Shown in pieces: positions 1 to 7,086 of a DNA stretch of 16,078 bases (position 1 is its first letter; each line of letters opens with the position of its first letter). Below the pieces are notes generated by a model. It was not told the DNA's origin and ran no database searches. It saw only the letters and a list, made by a program, of their open reading frames with translations. The position numbers were made by a program, and so were the translations under genes. The stretch comes from CAZDYI01 sp964509765. GTDB taxonomy: Bacteria > Pseudomonadota > Gammaproteobacteria > Tethybacterales > Tethybacteraceae. The stretch spans positions 1-16,078 of the forward strand of contig CAZDYI010000021.1 in NCBI GenBank assembly GCA_964509765.1. Direction: 5' to 3'.

Positions 1-625
1 TCCCGGCCTCGAAACCCTCCGCTGACAGCTGGCCCCAGCTGCTCCTGACCACGGTTCCGGACTCGGTCCGCCAGGCAACCTCCGTCCTGCTCGACCCGCC
101 GTTCGCCCCCTGAACAGCGCTTCCTCGCAGCCCGGACCCGAAACCTTCCCCGGGTACCGATTCGCCGGCGGCGCCCGGGCCGGCCTCGTTGAACAGGCGC
201 AGGCCCACGCCGCTGCAGCACCCGGGACCGAACGCCTCGCGCATCCTGTCCACCACATTGGCGAGCCTTTCGAAGAAGGCCTCCCTTTCATAGCAGCTGC
301 CTGCCTCCAGCTCAACGCGCCCTCCGGACAGGGCGACGCTCCAGCCGCGTTGCAGGCCGTTTTCCGAAAGGCGCCAGACCAGGTCGTGCAGCTCGTTTGC
401 AGGCGGGTCCCCTTCCTTGCCGCCCTGTGTCCTGATGACCCGCTGCTTCAGGCTCATGACCGGATAGTCCCCGCCCAAGGCCTCGCGGACCTTGTCCGCC
501 GAGAAAGGCAGGCCGATCTCCGGCACGTACGGAAACTCGACCCTGGCGGCCAGCATGTCCGGGACGGCCCCCTTGAGGGGGTCGTCCGAAACGGCAGCCT
601 CGCTTGGAACTTTATCTGCCGGCAT
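1..625 (-). CDS. TIGR04255-like protein, C-terminus cut by window edge
   Basis: An open frame begins at the ATG at 625-623 and runs without a stop to the left edge, giving about 208 residues. It opens MPADKVPSEAAVSDD. Near residue 24 it has MLAARVEFPYVPEIG, then a segment VALSGGRVELEAGSCYER followed by FFERLANVVDRMREAF and GVGLRLFN. That order (beta strand of an 'observed versus expected' domain, Y-x-R-x-x-F, helix, R-x-G-L-R-x-x-N) matches my memory of the sporadically distributed TIGR04255 family, whose function is unknown. A perfect TATAAT lies just 7 bases upstream of this ATG. If it is the -10 box the message is leaderless; the internal ATG at 556-554 is the alternative start. Codon use and GC content agree with the flanking chromosome. 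Coding status is fairly secure; the family call is from recall and moderate. Confidence 0.66.
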   Translation of the reverse strand, partial: MPADKVPSEAAVSDDPLKGAVPDMLAARVEFPYVPEIGLPFSADKVREALGGDYPVMSLKQRVIRTQGGKEGDPPANELHDLVWRLSENGLQRGWSVALSGGRVELEAGSCYEREAFFERLANVVDRMREAFGPGCCSGVGLRLFNEAGPGAAGESVPGEGFGSGLRGSAVQGANGGSSRTEVAWRTESGTVVRSSWGQLSAEGFEAG

Positions 626-981
626 GCCGGGAATTATACCTCATGTTCCCGAAAACGGAAAATTCCAGTCGCTGAACTTGAATAACAAGGCTGTTTTTTC
701 CCATTATGGGGATTAATAAGGAAATTCAAGGCATGACAGGCACTAAACGGGAAGCAATGCCGGCGGCGATGATCGCATGAACGCTGTGTATCGCCGCATC
801 GGCTTGCCTGTTTGCGAGGCGGCAAGGATGGCGTGCCTGCCGCAGTCCATGCATGTCGAGCGCACGGGTGCCCGGAGAACTTGGCGGCCGCGGCGATATC
901 CTTATCTTCCGGACCGGTGAGCCATGCCTCATGCGTCACGCGAACATGCTGCGCTTTGCGTAAACTAATCCAGCCAAGGAA
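626..981. other. Intergenic stretch between divergent genes, no recognised gene
   Basis: This 356-base gap separates the divergent TIGR04255-like gene and sua5. Bases 660-725 are AT-rich and hold the promoter of the leftward gene. The remainder is GC-rich with only short open frames: 15 codons at 733-777, 48 codons at 777-920, and a 36-residue frame at 853-963 ending RHANMLRFA. None has a convincing ribosome binding site or a recognised product. A weak -10-like TAAACT at 961-966 could serve sua5. I see no hairpin, tRNA or riboswitch that I can support. Confidence 0.5.
633..661 (-). promoter_or_regulatory. Candidate promoter of the TIGR04255-like gene
   Basis: The minus strand carries a perfect TATAAT (633-638) and, 17 bases upstream, a weak -35 (TTTCCG, 656-661). 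Transcription would start at about 626, directly at the ATG at 625. A 12-bp palindrome, CCGGCATGCCGG (619-630), spans the start codon. Confidence 0.45.
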
Positions 982-1956
982 ATGCCTGAGACAACCACAG
1001 ACGTCAACCAAGCGGCCGTCCGACTGAACTCCGGCCGGCCCGTTGCGTTCCCGACCGAGACCGTGTACGGCCTCGGCGCGGACGCATGCAACGACGATGC
1101 CGTGTCGCAGGTGTTCACGCTCAAGGGAAGGCCTGCCTGCCATCCGATGATCATCCACCTGCTCGACCCAGGCCAGCTGGACTACTGGGCCGAGGAAGTT
1201 CCGGCCGCGGCCCGGAAAATCGCAGGCGAGCTCATGCCGGGCCCGCTCACCCTCGTGCTCAGGAGGCGCGGCGGCCGGGGAGATGCCGCCTCGGGCGGGC
1301 ACCCTACGGTTGCCCTGCGCGTGCCGGAGCATCCGCTTGCCCGGCAGCTGCTGGGGAAGGTGAAGTCCAAGGCGCTGGTGGCGCCCTCGGCCAACCGCTT
1401 CGGCAGGCCGAGCCCGACCGAAGCCGGACACGTTGCGGACGACTTCAAAGACACTGACCTGCTCATTCTCGACGGGGGCAAGACGACGCTTGGCATCGAG
1501 TCGACGGTTGTAGGTCTGACGGAACCCGGCAGCCCGGAAATGCTGCGGCCGGGCGCATACACGCTCGACCAGATCGAGGATGGTTTCGGGGCCTGCATAC
1601 TGTCGGGAAGCGGCGGCGGCGTCGCCGCTCCCGGCAATCTGGACAGTCACTACTCACCCAAGCAAAGGCTGGTGGTGCTGGGCAAGGATGACTTCATGAA
1701 CTGCGTCGCTTCGATGCCGCAGGAACGGGTGGCTGCCATGGGGTTCAACAAGCCCGACGGAATTGAAGACGGTTTGTGGCAGAAGATGAGCGAAGACTTC
1801 AGGTCGGCGGAACTGAACCTGTACAGGCAATTGCGTCTTCTGGAGAAAACCGATGCCACCGTGATTGCCGTAAACCAAGTGCCGCTCAAAACAGACTGGC
1901 ATGCGGTTGCTGACCGCCTGCGAAGGGCTGCAGGAATTCCATCGAATTCGAAGTGA
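982..1956 (+). CDS. Threonylcarbamoyl-AMP synthase, two-domain Sua5/TsaC2 type
   Basis: This 324-residue enzyme makes threonylcarbamoyl-AMP from threonine, bicarbonate and ATP, the first step of t6A37 tRNA modification in the cytoplasm. The YrdC domain (about 1-200) has the nucleotide/threonine pocket signature VAFPTETVYGLGADA (21-35), KGRP (48-51), PGPLTLVL (86-93), VALRVPEHP (110-118) and APSAN (134-138), and ends with ESTVVG (173-178) and LRPGA (188-192). A linker containing HYSP (223-226) leads to a C-terminal Sua5-type domain (about 228-315), so it is the long form and not single-domain TsaC. The start is fixed by an in-frame TAA at 961-963; the next ATG is 982, with AAGGA almost touching it. 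It converges on the glycerate kinase, 40 bases away. No partner tsaB, tsaD or tsaE is in the window. Confidence 0.95.
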   Translation: MPETTTDVNQAAVRLNSGRPVAFPTETVYGLGADACNDDAVSQVFTLKGRPACHPMIIHLLDPGQLDYWAEEVPAAARKIAGELMPGPLTLVLRRRGGRGDAASGGHPTVALRVPEHPLARQLLGKVKSKALVAPSANRFGRPSPTEAGHVADDFKDTDLLILDGGKTTLGIESTVVGLTEPGSPEMLRPGAYTLDQIEDGFGACILSGSGGGVAAPGNLDSHYSPKQRLVVLGKDDFMNCVASMPQERVAAMGFNKPDGIEDGLWQKMSEDFRSAELNLYRQLRLLEKTDATVIAVNQVPLKTDWHAVADRLRRAAGIPSNSK

Positions 1957-1996
1957 CCTCGAACAACATAATTCCCGGCATTTTTTCGCCAAGTCT

Positions 1997-3268
1997 TCAA
2001 TCTGAACCTGCGGGAACGACCAGCACAGCCCTGAAGTCATTCACGTTTGTCAGCGTAGGCCCGGTTGTGACCAAGCCATCCACCGACGCGAACGCCCTCT
2101 CGGAGTCGTTTTGCTCCTGGCATTCCACGGGGTCGACGCCCGCCTCTCGCATCTTCTTGAGCGTGTCCGGGTGCAGGACGGCCCCAGCATGCTCAGTCGT
2201 CCCGTCGATCCCGTCGGTGTCGCAAGCGATCGCGTAGATCCCGTCCACACCCTCCAACTCCAGCCCCAGGGCCAGCAGGAACTCCATGTTGCGCCCGCCC
2301 CTGCCCTTGCCACGCACTGTCACCGTTGTCTCGCCGCCGGAGATCAGCACTGTCGGCGTGGTCACCGCCTCGGCAAGCTTCCTTGCGATCACGGCCATCT
2401 TCCTGGCCTCCTCCCTTGCGTCCCCGAAGATGGAATCGCCGAGCATGACGTGCCTGGCCCCGACGATCTCGACTTCCGCGGCAACGGTCTTCAGGGCCCG
2501 GCTTGCGGTGGCGATCACGTGCACCTTCGGCTTTCGCTTCAGCAGCGGAAGCTTGTTTCTTTCCATCGCCTCGAGGATGTCGTCTGCAACCTCTACGTCC
2601 CACTTCCGCAACACGTCTGTGTAATCCTCAAGCTCGGCCGGCTGGACGGTCGGACCAGAGCCGATCACCGCCGGGTCGTCGCCCCTCACGTCGGAGATCA
2701 GGTAGGTTGTCAGGTCGGCCGGGTAGCAGGCCGCCGCCAGCCTGCCGCCCTTGACCGCAGACAGCGCCCGCCGCACCGAGTTCATGTGCTCGATCGGCGC
2801 GCCGGACCTCAGCAGCCGCTGCGTTATCTCCCGCTTTTGCTCCAGGGTCACGCCGTCGGCCGGCATGACAAGCAGCGAAGACATCCCGCCCGAGCCGAGG
2901 AACACGATGCGGTCGTCCTCAGTGGCCTCGGCGGCGAGCCTCATGATCCTCTCTGTGGCGCGCACGCCGCTGTCGTCGGGAACCGGGTGCCCTGCCTCGA
3001 CGACCTCCACATGCTTGGTCTCGCACCCGTGGCCGTAGCGGGTGACCACCAGCCCCTCGACCGGCCGTTTCCACTGCCTCTCGAAGGCCGCCGCCATGCT
3101 CGCCGCGGCCTTGCCCGCGCCGAGGACGATCGTGCGGCCTTTGGCCTTCCCGCGCGGCAGGGGGTCGAACTTGCCGAGCGGCGAGGCCGCCGAGAGGGCG
3201 GTCTCGAACATGCTCTGCAGCCACTGGCGGGCAGTCTCGTCCTGCATGGGAAACGAAGATCTGCTCAC
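1997..3268 (-). CDS. Glycerate 2-kinase, MOFRL family
   Basis: The 423-residue product phosphorylates D-glycerate to 2-phosphoglycerate, feeding hydroxypyruvate, tartronate or serine-type carbon into glycolysis. Family landmarks are all visible: GAGKAA (50-55) with catalytic Lys53, the lid segment GHPVPD (93-98), the glycine loop LGSGGMSSLL (124-133), the stretch ISDV-GDDP-SGPT (191-207), the MOFRL signature GGETTVTV followed by GKGRGGRN (311-327), DTDGIDGTTEHAGA (350-363) and the end motif TGPTLTNVNDF (402-412). Length is normal for the family. In the glycine loop the usual third residue (small: Gly or Ala) is Met. The start is GTG 3268 with an AGG about seven bases upstream; the ATG at 3247 has no visible ribosome site. 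It has its own promoter downstream of the restriction gene, so it is probably not co-transcribed. gckA, glxK and ttuD are names used for this family. Confidence 0.93.
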   Translation of the reverse strand: MSRSSFPMQDETARQWLQSMFETALSAASPLGKFDPLPRGKAKGRTIVLGAGKAAASMAAAFERQWKRPVEGLVVTRYGHGCETKHVEVVEAGHPVPDDSGVRATERIMRLAAEATEDDRIVFLGSGGMSSLLVMPADGVTLEQKREITQRLLRSGAPIEHMNSVRRALSAVKGGRLAAACYPADLTTYLISDVRGDDPAVIGSGPTVQPAELEDYTDVLRKWDVEVADDILEAMERNKLPLLKRKPKVHVIATASRALKTVAAEVEIVGARHVMLGDSIFGDAREEARKMAVIARKLAEAVTTPTVLISGGETTVTVRGKGRGGRNMEFLLALGLELEGVDGIYAIACDTDGIDGTTEHAGAVLHPDTLKKMREAGVDPVECQEQNDSERAFASVDGLVTTGPTLTNVNDFRAVLVVPAGSD

Positions 3269-3287
3269 AGAGAAACCTAATTTCTGA

Positions 3288-3316
3288 ATTATTGTGACAA
3301 ACCCGTGGAAAGTAAA
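3288..3316 (-). promoter_or_regulatory. Candidate sigma-70 promoter of the glycerate kinase gene
   Basis: On the minus strand, TTTACT (3311-3316) and AATAAT (3288-3293) are separated by exactly 17 bases, with 4/6 and 5/6 matches to the -35 and -10 consensus. A start at about 3281 gives a leader of roughly 12 bases before the GTG at 3268. It lies between the stop of the restriction gene and the kinase. Confidence 0.5.
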
Positions 3317-3328
3317 TTGAAGATCCCT

Positions 3329-4456
3329 CTATTTTTCTTGATTCATTTCATCAACAACCTTGTTCCATTTTTTCTTTACGTCATAGCTCACTTCCTTGTC
3401 TTTTTCCAAGTAAGATACAAAAGCGTTAATGAAATCGTTTGTGTCAGTCAGCAGCCTGAGCAAGTGCAACAGTGTTCTTCCCAGCCCATCAACGATGATT
3501 TCGCTACCGTATCTATCCCTAGCGTCTTTCGTTAGGCGCTTGACCCCGCTGGTATCAACAATATCCTCATTCGTGCTGAGAAGGTACAGTCTGTTTACGG
3601 GATTGGATTTATTTTTATTTATCGTTTTCTTGACAAGTTCAGCATCGATCGGCAGATTATGCTTGATTTCGACTGATTCGACAATCTTCCCTTCCATCTC
3701 GAAATCTATGTCACCTGACCGCCCTGTTTTGCTATCTGCACTGGTGTGCGACTCTAAGTCTAGGATTTTGAGTTGTTGATATCGAGACACCTCTGTTGTC
3801 AGGCACTTATATGCTGCGTATACGGCGAGCACGGGCACTCTTGAGGCTCCAGATGAAGCATCTCGCCAGAATACATCTAATATATCGATAATCTGCTGAA
3901 TTGATAAATTTTGTGGCCTCGACAACACCAATTCCTGAGACTCATTCCTGTGCTTAACTAGTTCCTGAAAAATATACCGTAAGCAAGAATCCGCACTGAA
4001 TTCATTTTTTTCGATCTTGTCAATAAGATTGAGAAAATGACTCTTTGCTAGTTTAGGTTGGATCTTGCCAGGATAATTCATGTCGTATGGAGCAAATTGT
4101 TCCAGACTCCGCGTCAGCCAACCTGAGCCTGATTTCATGTGAGGGAAATCATTATCGCGCAGGAATGGAGTGATATGCTTAGTGTCGAATGATCTTCCAG
4201 AGAAGCCTCCTGTGAAATCAGTTCGATGTAGCCGAATATCCTGCTCAGGATCGATAACCTTCTTCACGAGCAAGGTAACTAGCACAGTTAGTACTGCTAC
4301 GTATTTTCCTGAGTTTGCGATTTGTGCGAGGAAAGCTAGGCCCTCGCCAGAATCGGCGGGAATAAGTTGAGTTTCCTTGTCTTCACCGCTCTCCGCACAG
4401 TGCAGAGAACTCTCAAGGGCTTCCTTGGCCATTTCTGATTCGGATTTCTTTGTCAT
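3329..4456 (-). CDS. Type II restriction endonuclease, PD-(D/E)XK fold
   Basis: This 375-residue protein is encoded directly downstream of a DNA methyltransferase, its start overlapping that gene's stop (ATGA at 4453-4456), the usual layout of a type II restriction-modification pair. A likely nuclease centre is GDIDF (248-252) followed by VESVEIKH (259-266): Asp251 (or Asp249), Glu263 and Lys265 fit a PD-x(n)-E-x-K site. The middle carries FSGRSFDTKHITPFLR (85-100), then SGSGWLTRSLEQ (109-120) and PYDMNYPGKI (123-132), motifs I associate with families of type II enzymes such as the one named after SacI, but I cannot name the family or target safely. There is a short hydrophobic stretch at about 53-64 (VAVLTVLVTLLV). 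The DNA is clearly AT-richer than both flanks. It should cut unmethylated copies of the site protected by the neighbouring enzyme. Confidence 0.8.
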   Translation of the reverse strand: MTKKSESEMAKEALESSLHCAESGEDKETQLIPADSGEGLAFLAQIANSGKYVAVLTVLVTLLVKKVIDPEQDIRLHRTDFTGGFSGRSFDTKHITPFLRDNDFPHMKSGSGWLTRSLEQFAPYDMNYPGKIQPKLAKSHFLNLIDKIEKNEFSADSCLRYIFQELVKHRNESQELVLSRPQNLSIQQIIDILDVFWRDASSGASRVPVLAVYAAYKCLTTEVSRYQQLKILDLESHTSADSKTGRSGDIDFEMEGKIVESVEIKHNLPIDAELVKKTINKNKSNPVNRLYLLSTNEDIVDTSGVKRLTKDARDRYGSEIIVDGLGRTLLHLLRLLTDTNDFINAFVSYLEKDKEVSYDVKKKWNKVVDEMNQEK

Positions 4457-5595
4457 CCTCCAGCCTCGAACTCACCGACTCTTATCTCAGCATATTCACA
4501 ATACTTCTGTTCTAAATCTATACCTACAAACTCCCTGCCTTCACTGATCGCGGCCAAGGCAGTAGTTCCACTACCCATGTACGGGTCAACCACCAAGCCT
4601 CCTGCCGGACATAACATTTTGATGAACTCGCGAATTATCTGCTGTGGGAAAATTGCAGTATGTTTGGTGCCGGGCACATTTTCCACAGGACTCTCGATAA
4701 CATCTTTTTTCATCTTAGCACCAAGTAATCGGATGATTGTAAATCCATTGCGATCCATCTGGCTTTTTCTGCCTCCACTCTGACCGCCAAACGCCTCGGC
4801 ATGAATTCCTTTTATTTTCATCCTAAACCCTTTGATTTTGCCGTTGTGAACCTCGTTGATAACTATATCAAGCTCTGAATGTGCCAACTCTTTTTGAAGT
4901 GCAGTCAACTCGCTCGAATCATCAATGAGTTTTCTGTACGATTGGCCTAACTTAGCTGTAGGCCTGTTTGTTATTGTGGATTTATCATTGTGGAAGAAGG
5001 CTTCCCTGTCATAATAGTATGACGGGCCGAGAGCGAAGTGGAAAAACGGTTCGGTTCCCGATACTAATCTGCGTTTGTATTGCCGAGGAGTGGGATTGGT
5101 TTTGACCCAAGTAATCTCGTTGATTAACTGTAGGGGAAGTTCTGTACTCGCTTTAATCGCAAACTGGTAAGGAAGAAGCATCAAATTGCCGCCGGTGTAT
5201 TTGTCACCAAGGTTGTAGACAATGCTTCCCGTGGGTTTGACAACCCTGCAACACTCCTGCAGTGTCTCCAACAGGGCTGACAAGTACTCTTCCGGAGTAC
5301 TTTCCTGGCCTATGCCGTTCCCTCCACCGTTGTACATGCGGTGCGTGTAATACGGGGGTGAGGTGATTATCAGGTCCACGCAGTCCTCCGGAAACTGCTT
5401 GAGGACCTGAGAGGAGTCCCCGCAAAGGAACTGTCCGGTGACGGACTTGTGCCATGCGGATGTCTCCTCATCAAACTCGACTGAGTCTTGTGGTTGCTCA
5501 ACAACCCCAAGTTGCCGATCTTGGCTACTTGGCTGGAGGTCAATCGACTCGCGCAACGGCGCGCTGGCTTCAGAGGCAGGACTGGAAGCACTCAC
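4453..5595 (-). CDS. Beta-class DNA amino-methyltransferase (probably N4-cytosine) of a type II R-M system
   Basis: This 380-residue SAM-dependent enzyme protects host DNA from the adjacent endonuclease. The catalytic motif IV, DLIITSPPYY (74-83), comes first, then a target-recognition region (about 190-300), then motif X-like KHTAIFPQQIIREFIK (311-326) and the SAM-binding motif I, VVDPYMGSGTTALAA (335-349), followed by FVGIDLEQKYCEYAEIR. This order defines the beta class. Ser-Pro-Pro-Tyr is more usual for N4-cytosine than N6-adenine enzymes (Asp-Pro-Pro-Tyr). The first 50 residues are polar, rich in Ser, Gln and Glu, and lie outside the catalytic core. The start is a GTG at 5595 with no ribosome site; a TATACT sits nine bases upstream. 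It is translated in tandem with the nuclease through the ATGA overlap. No controller (C) gene is visible. The gene is AT-rich like its partner, consistent with joint transfer. Confidence 0.92.
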   Translation of the reverse strand: MSASSPASEASAPLRESIDLQPSSQDRQLGVVEQPQDSVEFDEETSAWHKSVTGQFLCGDSSQVLKQFPEDCVDLIITSPPYYTHRMYNGGGNGIGQESTPEEYLSALLETLQECCRVVKPTGSIVYNLGDKYTGGNLMLLPYQFAIKASTELPLQLINEITWVKTNPTPRQYKRRLVSGTEPFFHFALGPSYYYDREAFFHNDKSTITNRPTAKLGQSYRKLIDDSSELTALQKELAHSELDIVINEVHNGKIKGFRMKIKGIHAEAFGGQSGGRKSQMDRNGFTIIRLLGAKMKKDVIESPVENVPGTKHTAIFPQQIIREFIKMLCPAGGLVVDPYMGSGTTALAAISEGREFVGIDLEQKYCEYAEIRVGEFEAGG

Positions 5596-5604
5596 GTTCA
5601 GGGA

Positions 5605-5622
5605 AGTATATCAGATTATCTG
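5605..5622 (-). promoter_or_regulatory. Candidate -10 box and operator-like palindrome of the R-M operon
   Basis: The minus strand has TATACT (fwd 5605-5610) ending nine bases before the GTG start of the methyltransferase, so the message would begin at or within two bases of the start codon. Immediately upstream is the perfect odd palindrome CAGAT-A-ATCTG (5612-5622), placed in the spacer where a repressor or the methyltransferase itself could interfere. No good -35 is present at 17 bases (GGGGTG). Confidence 0.35.
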
Positions 5623-5702
5623 GCAAACACCCCTATCGCCATGTTCTAGACTGCCAGTTGGAATATTCGGCAGGCGTTTCCAGCTGAGAGCTCATGGAGA
5701 CT

Positions 5703-5717
5703 GCTGATAAAATCAGC
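5703..5717 (+). promoter_or_regulatory. Small inverted repeat and -10-like box before the aldo/keto reductase
   Basis: GCTGAT (5703-5708) and ATCAGC (5712-5717) form a 6-bp inverted repeat around AAA. It overlaps TAAAAT (5708-5713, 5/6 to consensus), eight bases before the ATG at 5722, with a weak CTGAGA -35 at 5684-5689. It could be an operator on the promoter of a near-leaderless message. It could instead be a hairpin limiting translation, since the only candidate ribosome site (GCGG) lies in it. Confidence 0.35.
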
Positions 5718-5721
5718 GGTT

Positions 5722-6762
5722 ATGGGGGCAATCGGGTCGCGGCACACGATCGGCAAGACGTCCGTTCCCGCGACGTTGCTGGGCGTGGGAACGGCCCCGC
5801 TCGGCAACATGTTCACCCCCATCGACGAGGAAGACGTCGTCGCCTGCCTTGAGGCGGCCTGGGACGGCGGCATACGAGTCTTCGACACCGCCCCGTTCTA
5901 CGGATACGGCCTCGCCGAGCGGCGCCTCGGAGATTTCCTGCGGACCAAGCCCCGCGACGAGTTCGTCCTGGCGACCAAGGTCGGCCGGCTCCTCAAGCCG
6001 CGCCGGAACGAGATGCCGACCGACACGTTCTTTTTGAGCACCCTGCCGTTCAATCCGGTCTACGACTACTCCTACGACGCCGCGATGCGCTCGTACGAGG
6101 ACTCGATCCAGCGCATGGGCCTTGACCGCTTCGACGTACTACTGATCCACGACGTCGGCGTCGCCGAGCACGGCGAGGACCAGCCAAAGGCCTTCAAGGA
6201 GGCCATGGAGGGCGCGGGCAAGGCCCTCACCGAGCTCAAGGAAAGCGGCGAGATCGGGGCGATCGGCCTCGGCACCAACGAGTGGGAGGTCGCCGAGGCC
6301 GCCATGGACGCCATCGACCTCGACACCACGCTGCTCGCCGGGCGCTACACCCTGCTCGAGCAGGAGGCCGCCAAGACCTACCTGCCCAAGTGCACCGAGC
6401 GCGGAGTGAACGTGATCCTCGGCGGAGTGTTCAACTCCGGGATCCTCGTCACCGACGACATTGCGAACTCGATGTGGAACTACAAGCTCGCCCCCGAGGA
6501 CCTGGTCAAGCGCGCGTTCCAGCTCAAGGCGATCTGCGAGCGCCACGAGGTCCGCCTGCCGGCAGCGGCCCTGCAGTTCGGCATGTCGCACCCGGCGGTC
6601 GCATCGGTCGTGATCGGGACGCGCAGCGCCAAGGAGAGCAACGAGTCCCTGGCATGGGCGCAGTCCGAGCTGCCTGCGGGTCTGTGGACCGACCTCAAGG
6701 ACGAGGGTCTGATCCCCGCGGACGCCCCGGTTCCCGACGGCGCGCCTGCGTCGGGCCAGTGA
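5722..6762 (+). CDS. Aldo/keto reductase, D-threo-aldose (L-fucose) 1-dehydrogenase group
   Basis: The 346-residue TIM-barrel oxidoreductase uses NAD(P) and probably oxidises a free sugar at C1 to its lactone. The AKR tetrad is complete: Asp55 and Tyr60 in FDTAPFYGYGLAERRLGDFL (54-73), Lys86 in ATKVGR (84-89) and His143 in LLIHDVG (140-146). The C-terminal cofactor segment is VVIGTRSAKESNE (297-309). The N-terminal LGVGTAPLGNMF and the DTAPFYGYGLAE region are characteristic of the D-threo-aldose dehydrogenase, L-galactose dehydrogenase and pyridoxal 4-dehydrogenase group; I cannot pick the substrate from sequence. An RbsD/FucU-type mutarotase and a sugar ABC transporter about 1.5-6 kb away make an aldose plausible. 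The ATG at 5722 lacks a good ribosome site, but the frame begins just there. It overlaps the next small gene by one base (TGATG). Confidence 0.9.
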   Translation: MGAIGSRHTIGKTSVPATLLGVGTAPLGNMFTPIDEEDVVACLEAAWDGGIRVFDTAPFYGYGLAERRLGDFLRTKPRDEFVLATKVGRLLKPRRNEMPTDTFFLSTLPFNPVYDYSYDAAMRSYEDSIQRMGLDRFDVLLIHDVGVAEHGEDQPKAFKEAMEGAGKALTELKESGEIGAIGLGTNEWEVAEAAMDAIDLDTTLLAGRYTLLEQEAAKTYLPKCTERGVNVILGGVFNSGILVTDDIANSMWNYKLAPEDLVKRAFQLKAICERHEVRLPAAALQFGMSHPAVASVVIGTRSAKESNESLAWAQSELPAGLWTDLKDEGLIPADAPVPDGAPASGQ

Positions 6763-6998
6763 TGGACGAGGACTGCCTCGGCCTCGAGGAGTGCGCGGCC
6801 GACGGCATCGTCGAGGAGGCCGCCGGCGGGTCCCTGCTGCTCTGGTTCTTCCTGACCCTAGGCGCCTGCTACGTGGCCTACAGGTTCGAGCGGAACGTGC
6901 TAGTCTGGGGAATCGTGGCGGTCGTCACCACGCCGCTGGTGGCGATCATCATCCTGCTGATCCTGGGCCCTGCTCCGCGATTGGCTCACGAATACTGA
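6762..6998 (+). CDS. Small two-helix membrane protein, unknown function
   Basis: The start codon shares one base with the stop of the aldo/keto reductase (TGATG, 6760-6764), which implies translational coupling. The 78-residue product begins with an acidic segment, MDEDCLGLEE, followed by two hydrophobic stretches: GSLLLWFFLTLGACYVAY (23-40) and VLVWGIVAVVTTPLVAIIIL (46-65), joined by the charged turn RFERN. It ends GPAPRLAHEY. This is a helical hairpin in the inner membrane with no recognised family. The same frame stays open far upstream inside the reductase gene, but that upstream part reads as arginine-rich shadow, so 6762 is the likely true start. The message ends at the palindromic terminator downstream. 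Function is not inferable beyond its pairing with a soluble sugar oxidoreductase. Confidence 0.65.
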   Translation: MDEDCLGLEECAADGIVEEAAGGSLLLWFFLTLGACYVAYRFERNVLVWGIVAVVTTPLVAIIILLILGPAPRLAHEY

Positions 6999-7086
6999 CA
7001 TGATTCCTGCGGGATCGGTATTTTCCCGTGGTTCTAATTAATTGTATTTCCTGTCTAATTTGCAGTTTTTGGAAAAAATAAACGAT

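Noticed and set aside
619..630. 12-bp palindrome CCGGCATGCCGG over the first start codon, as an operator
   Set aside because: Several perfect 12-bp palindromes are expected by chance in 16 kb, so it is noted only with the promoter and not claimed as a site.
733..777. 15-codon frame as a leader peptide for sua5
   Set aside because: It has no attenuator hairpin, no regulatory codon run and no reason for attenuation of this gene.
853..963. 36-codon frame ending RHANMLRFA before sua5, as a small gene or a remnant of a protein C-terminus
   Set aside because: There is no ribosome site and no recognised family. The phrase looks protein-like but is too short to support.
634..1650. A 338-codon open frame on the minus strand opposite sua5
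   Set aside because: It mirrors a clear Sua5/YrdC gene on the plus strand. The product is arginine- and histidine-rich with no recognisable domain, as expected for antisense frames in GC-rich DNA.
1934..1949. Two GAATTC sites around CATC at the end of sua5, as a terminator stem
   Set aside because: The T-run (1981-1986) is over 30 bases away, and the stem lies inside the last codons.
624..1981. 14-bp inverted repeat (624-637 and 1968-1981) flanking sua5
   Set aside because: One such match is about what chance predicts in 16 kb. No duplicated target, transposase or longer homology supports an element boundary.
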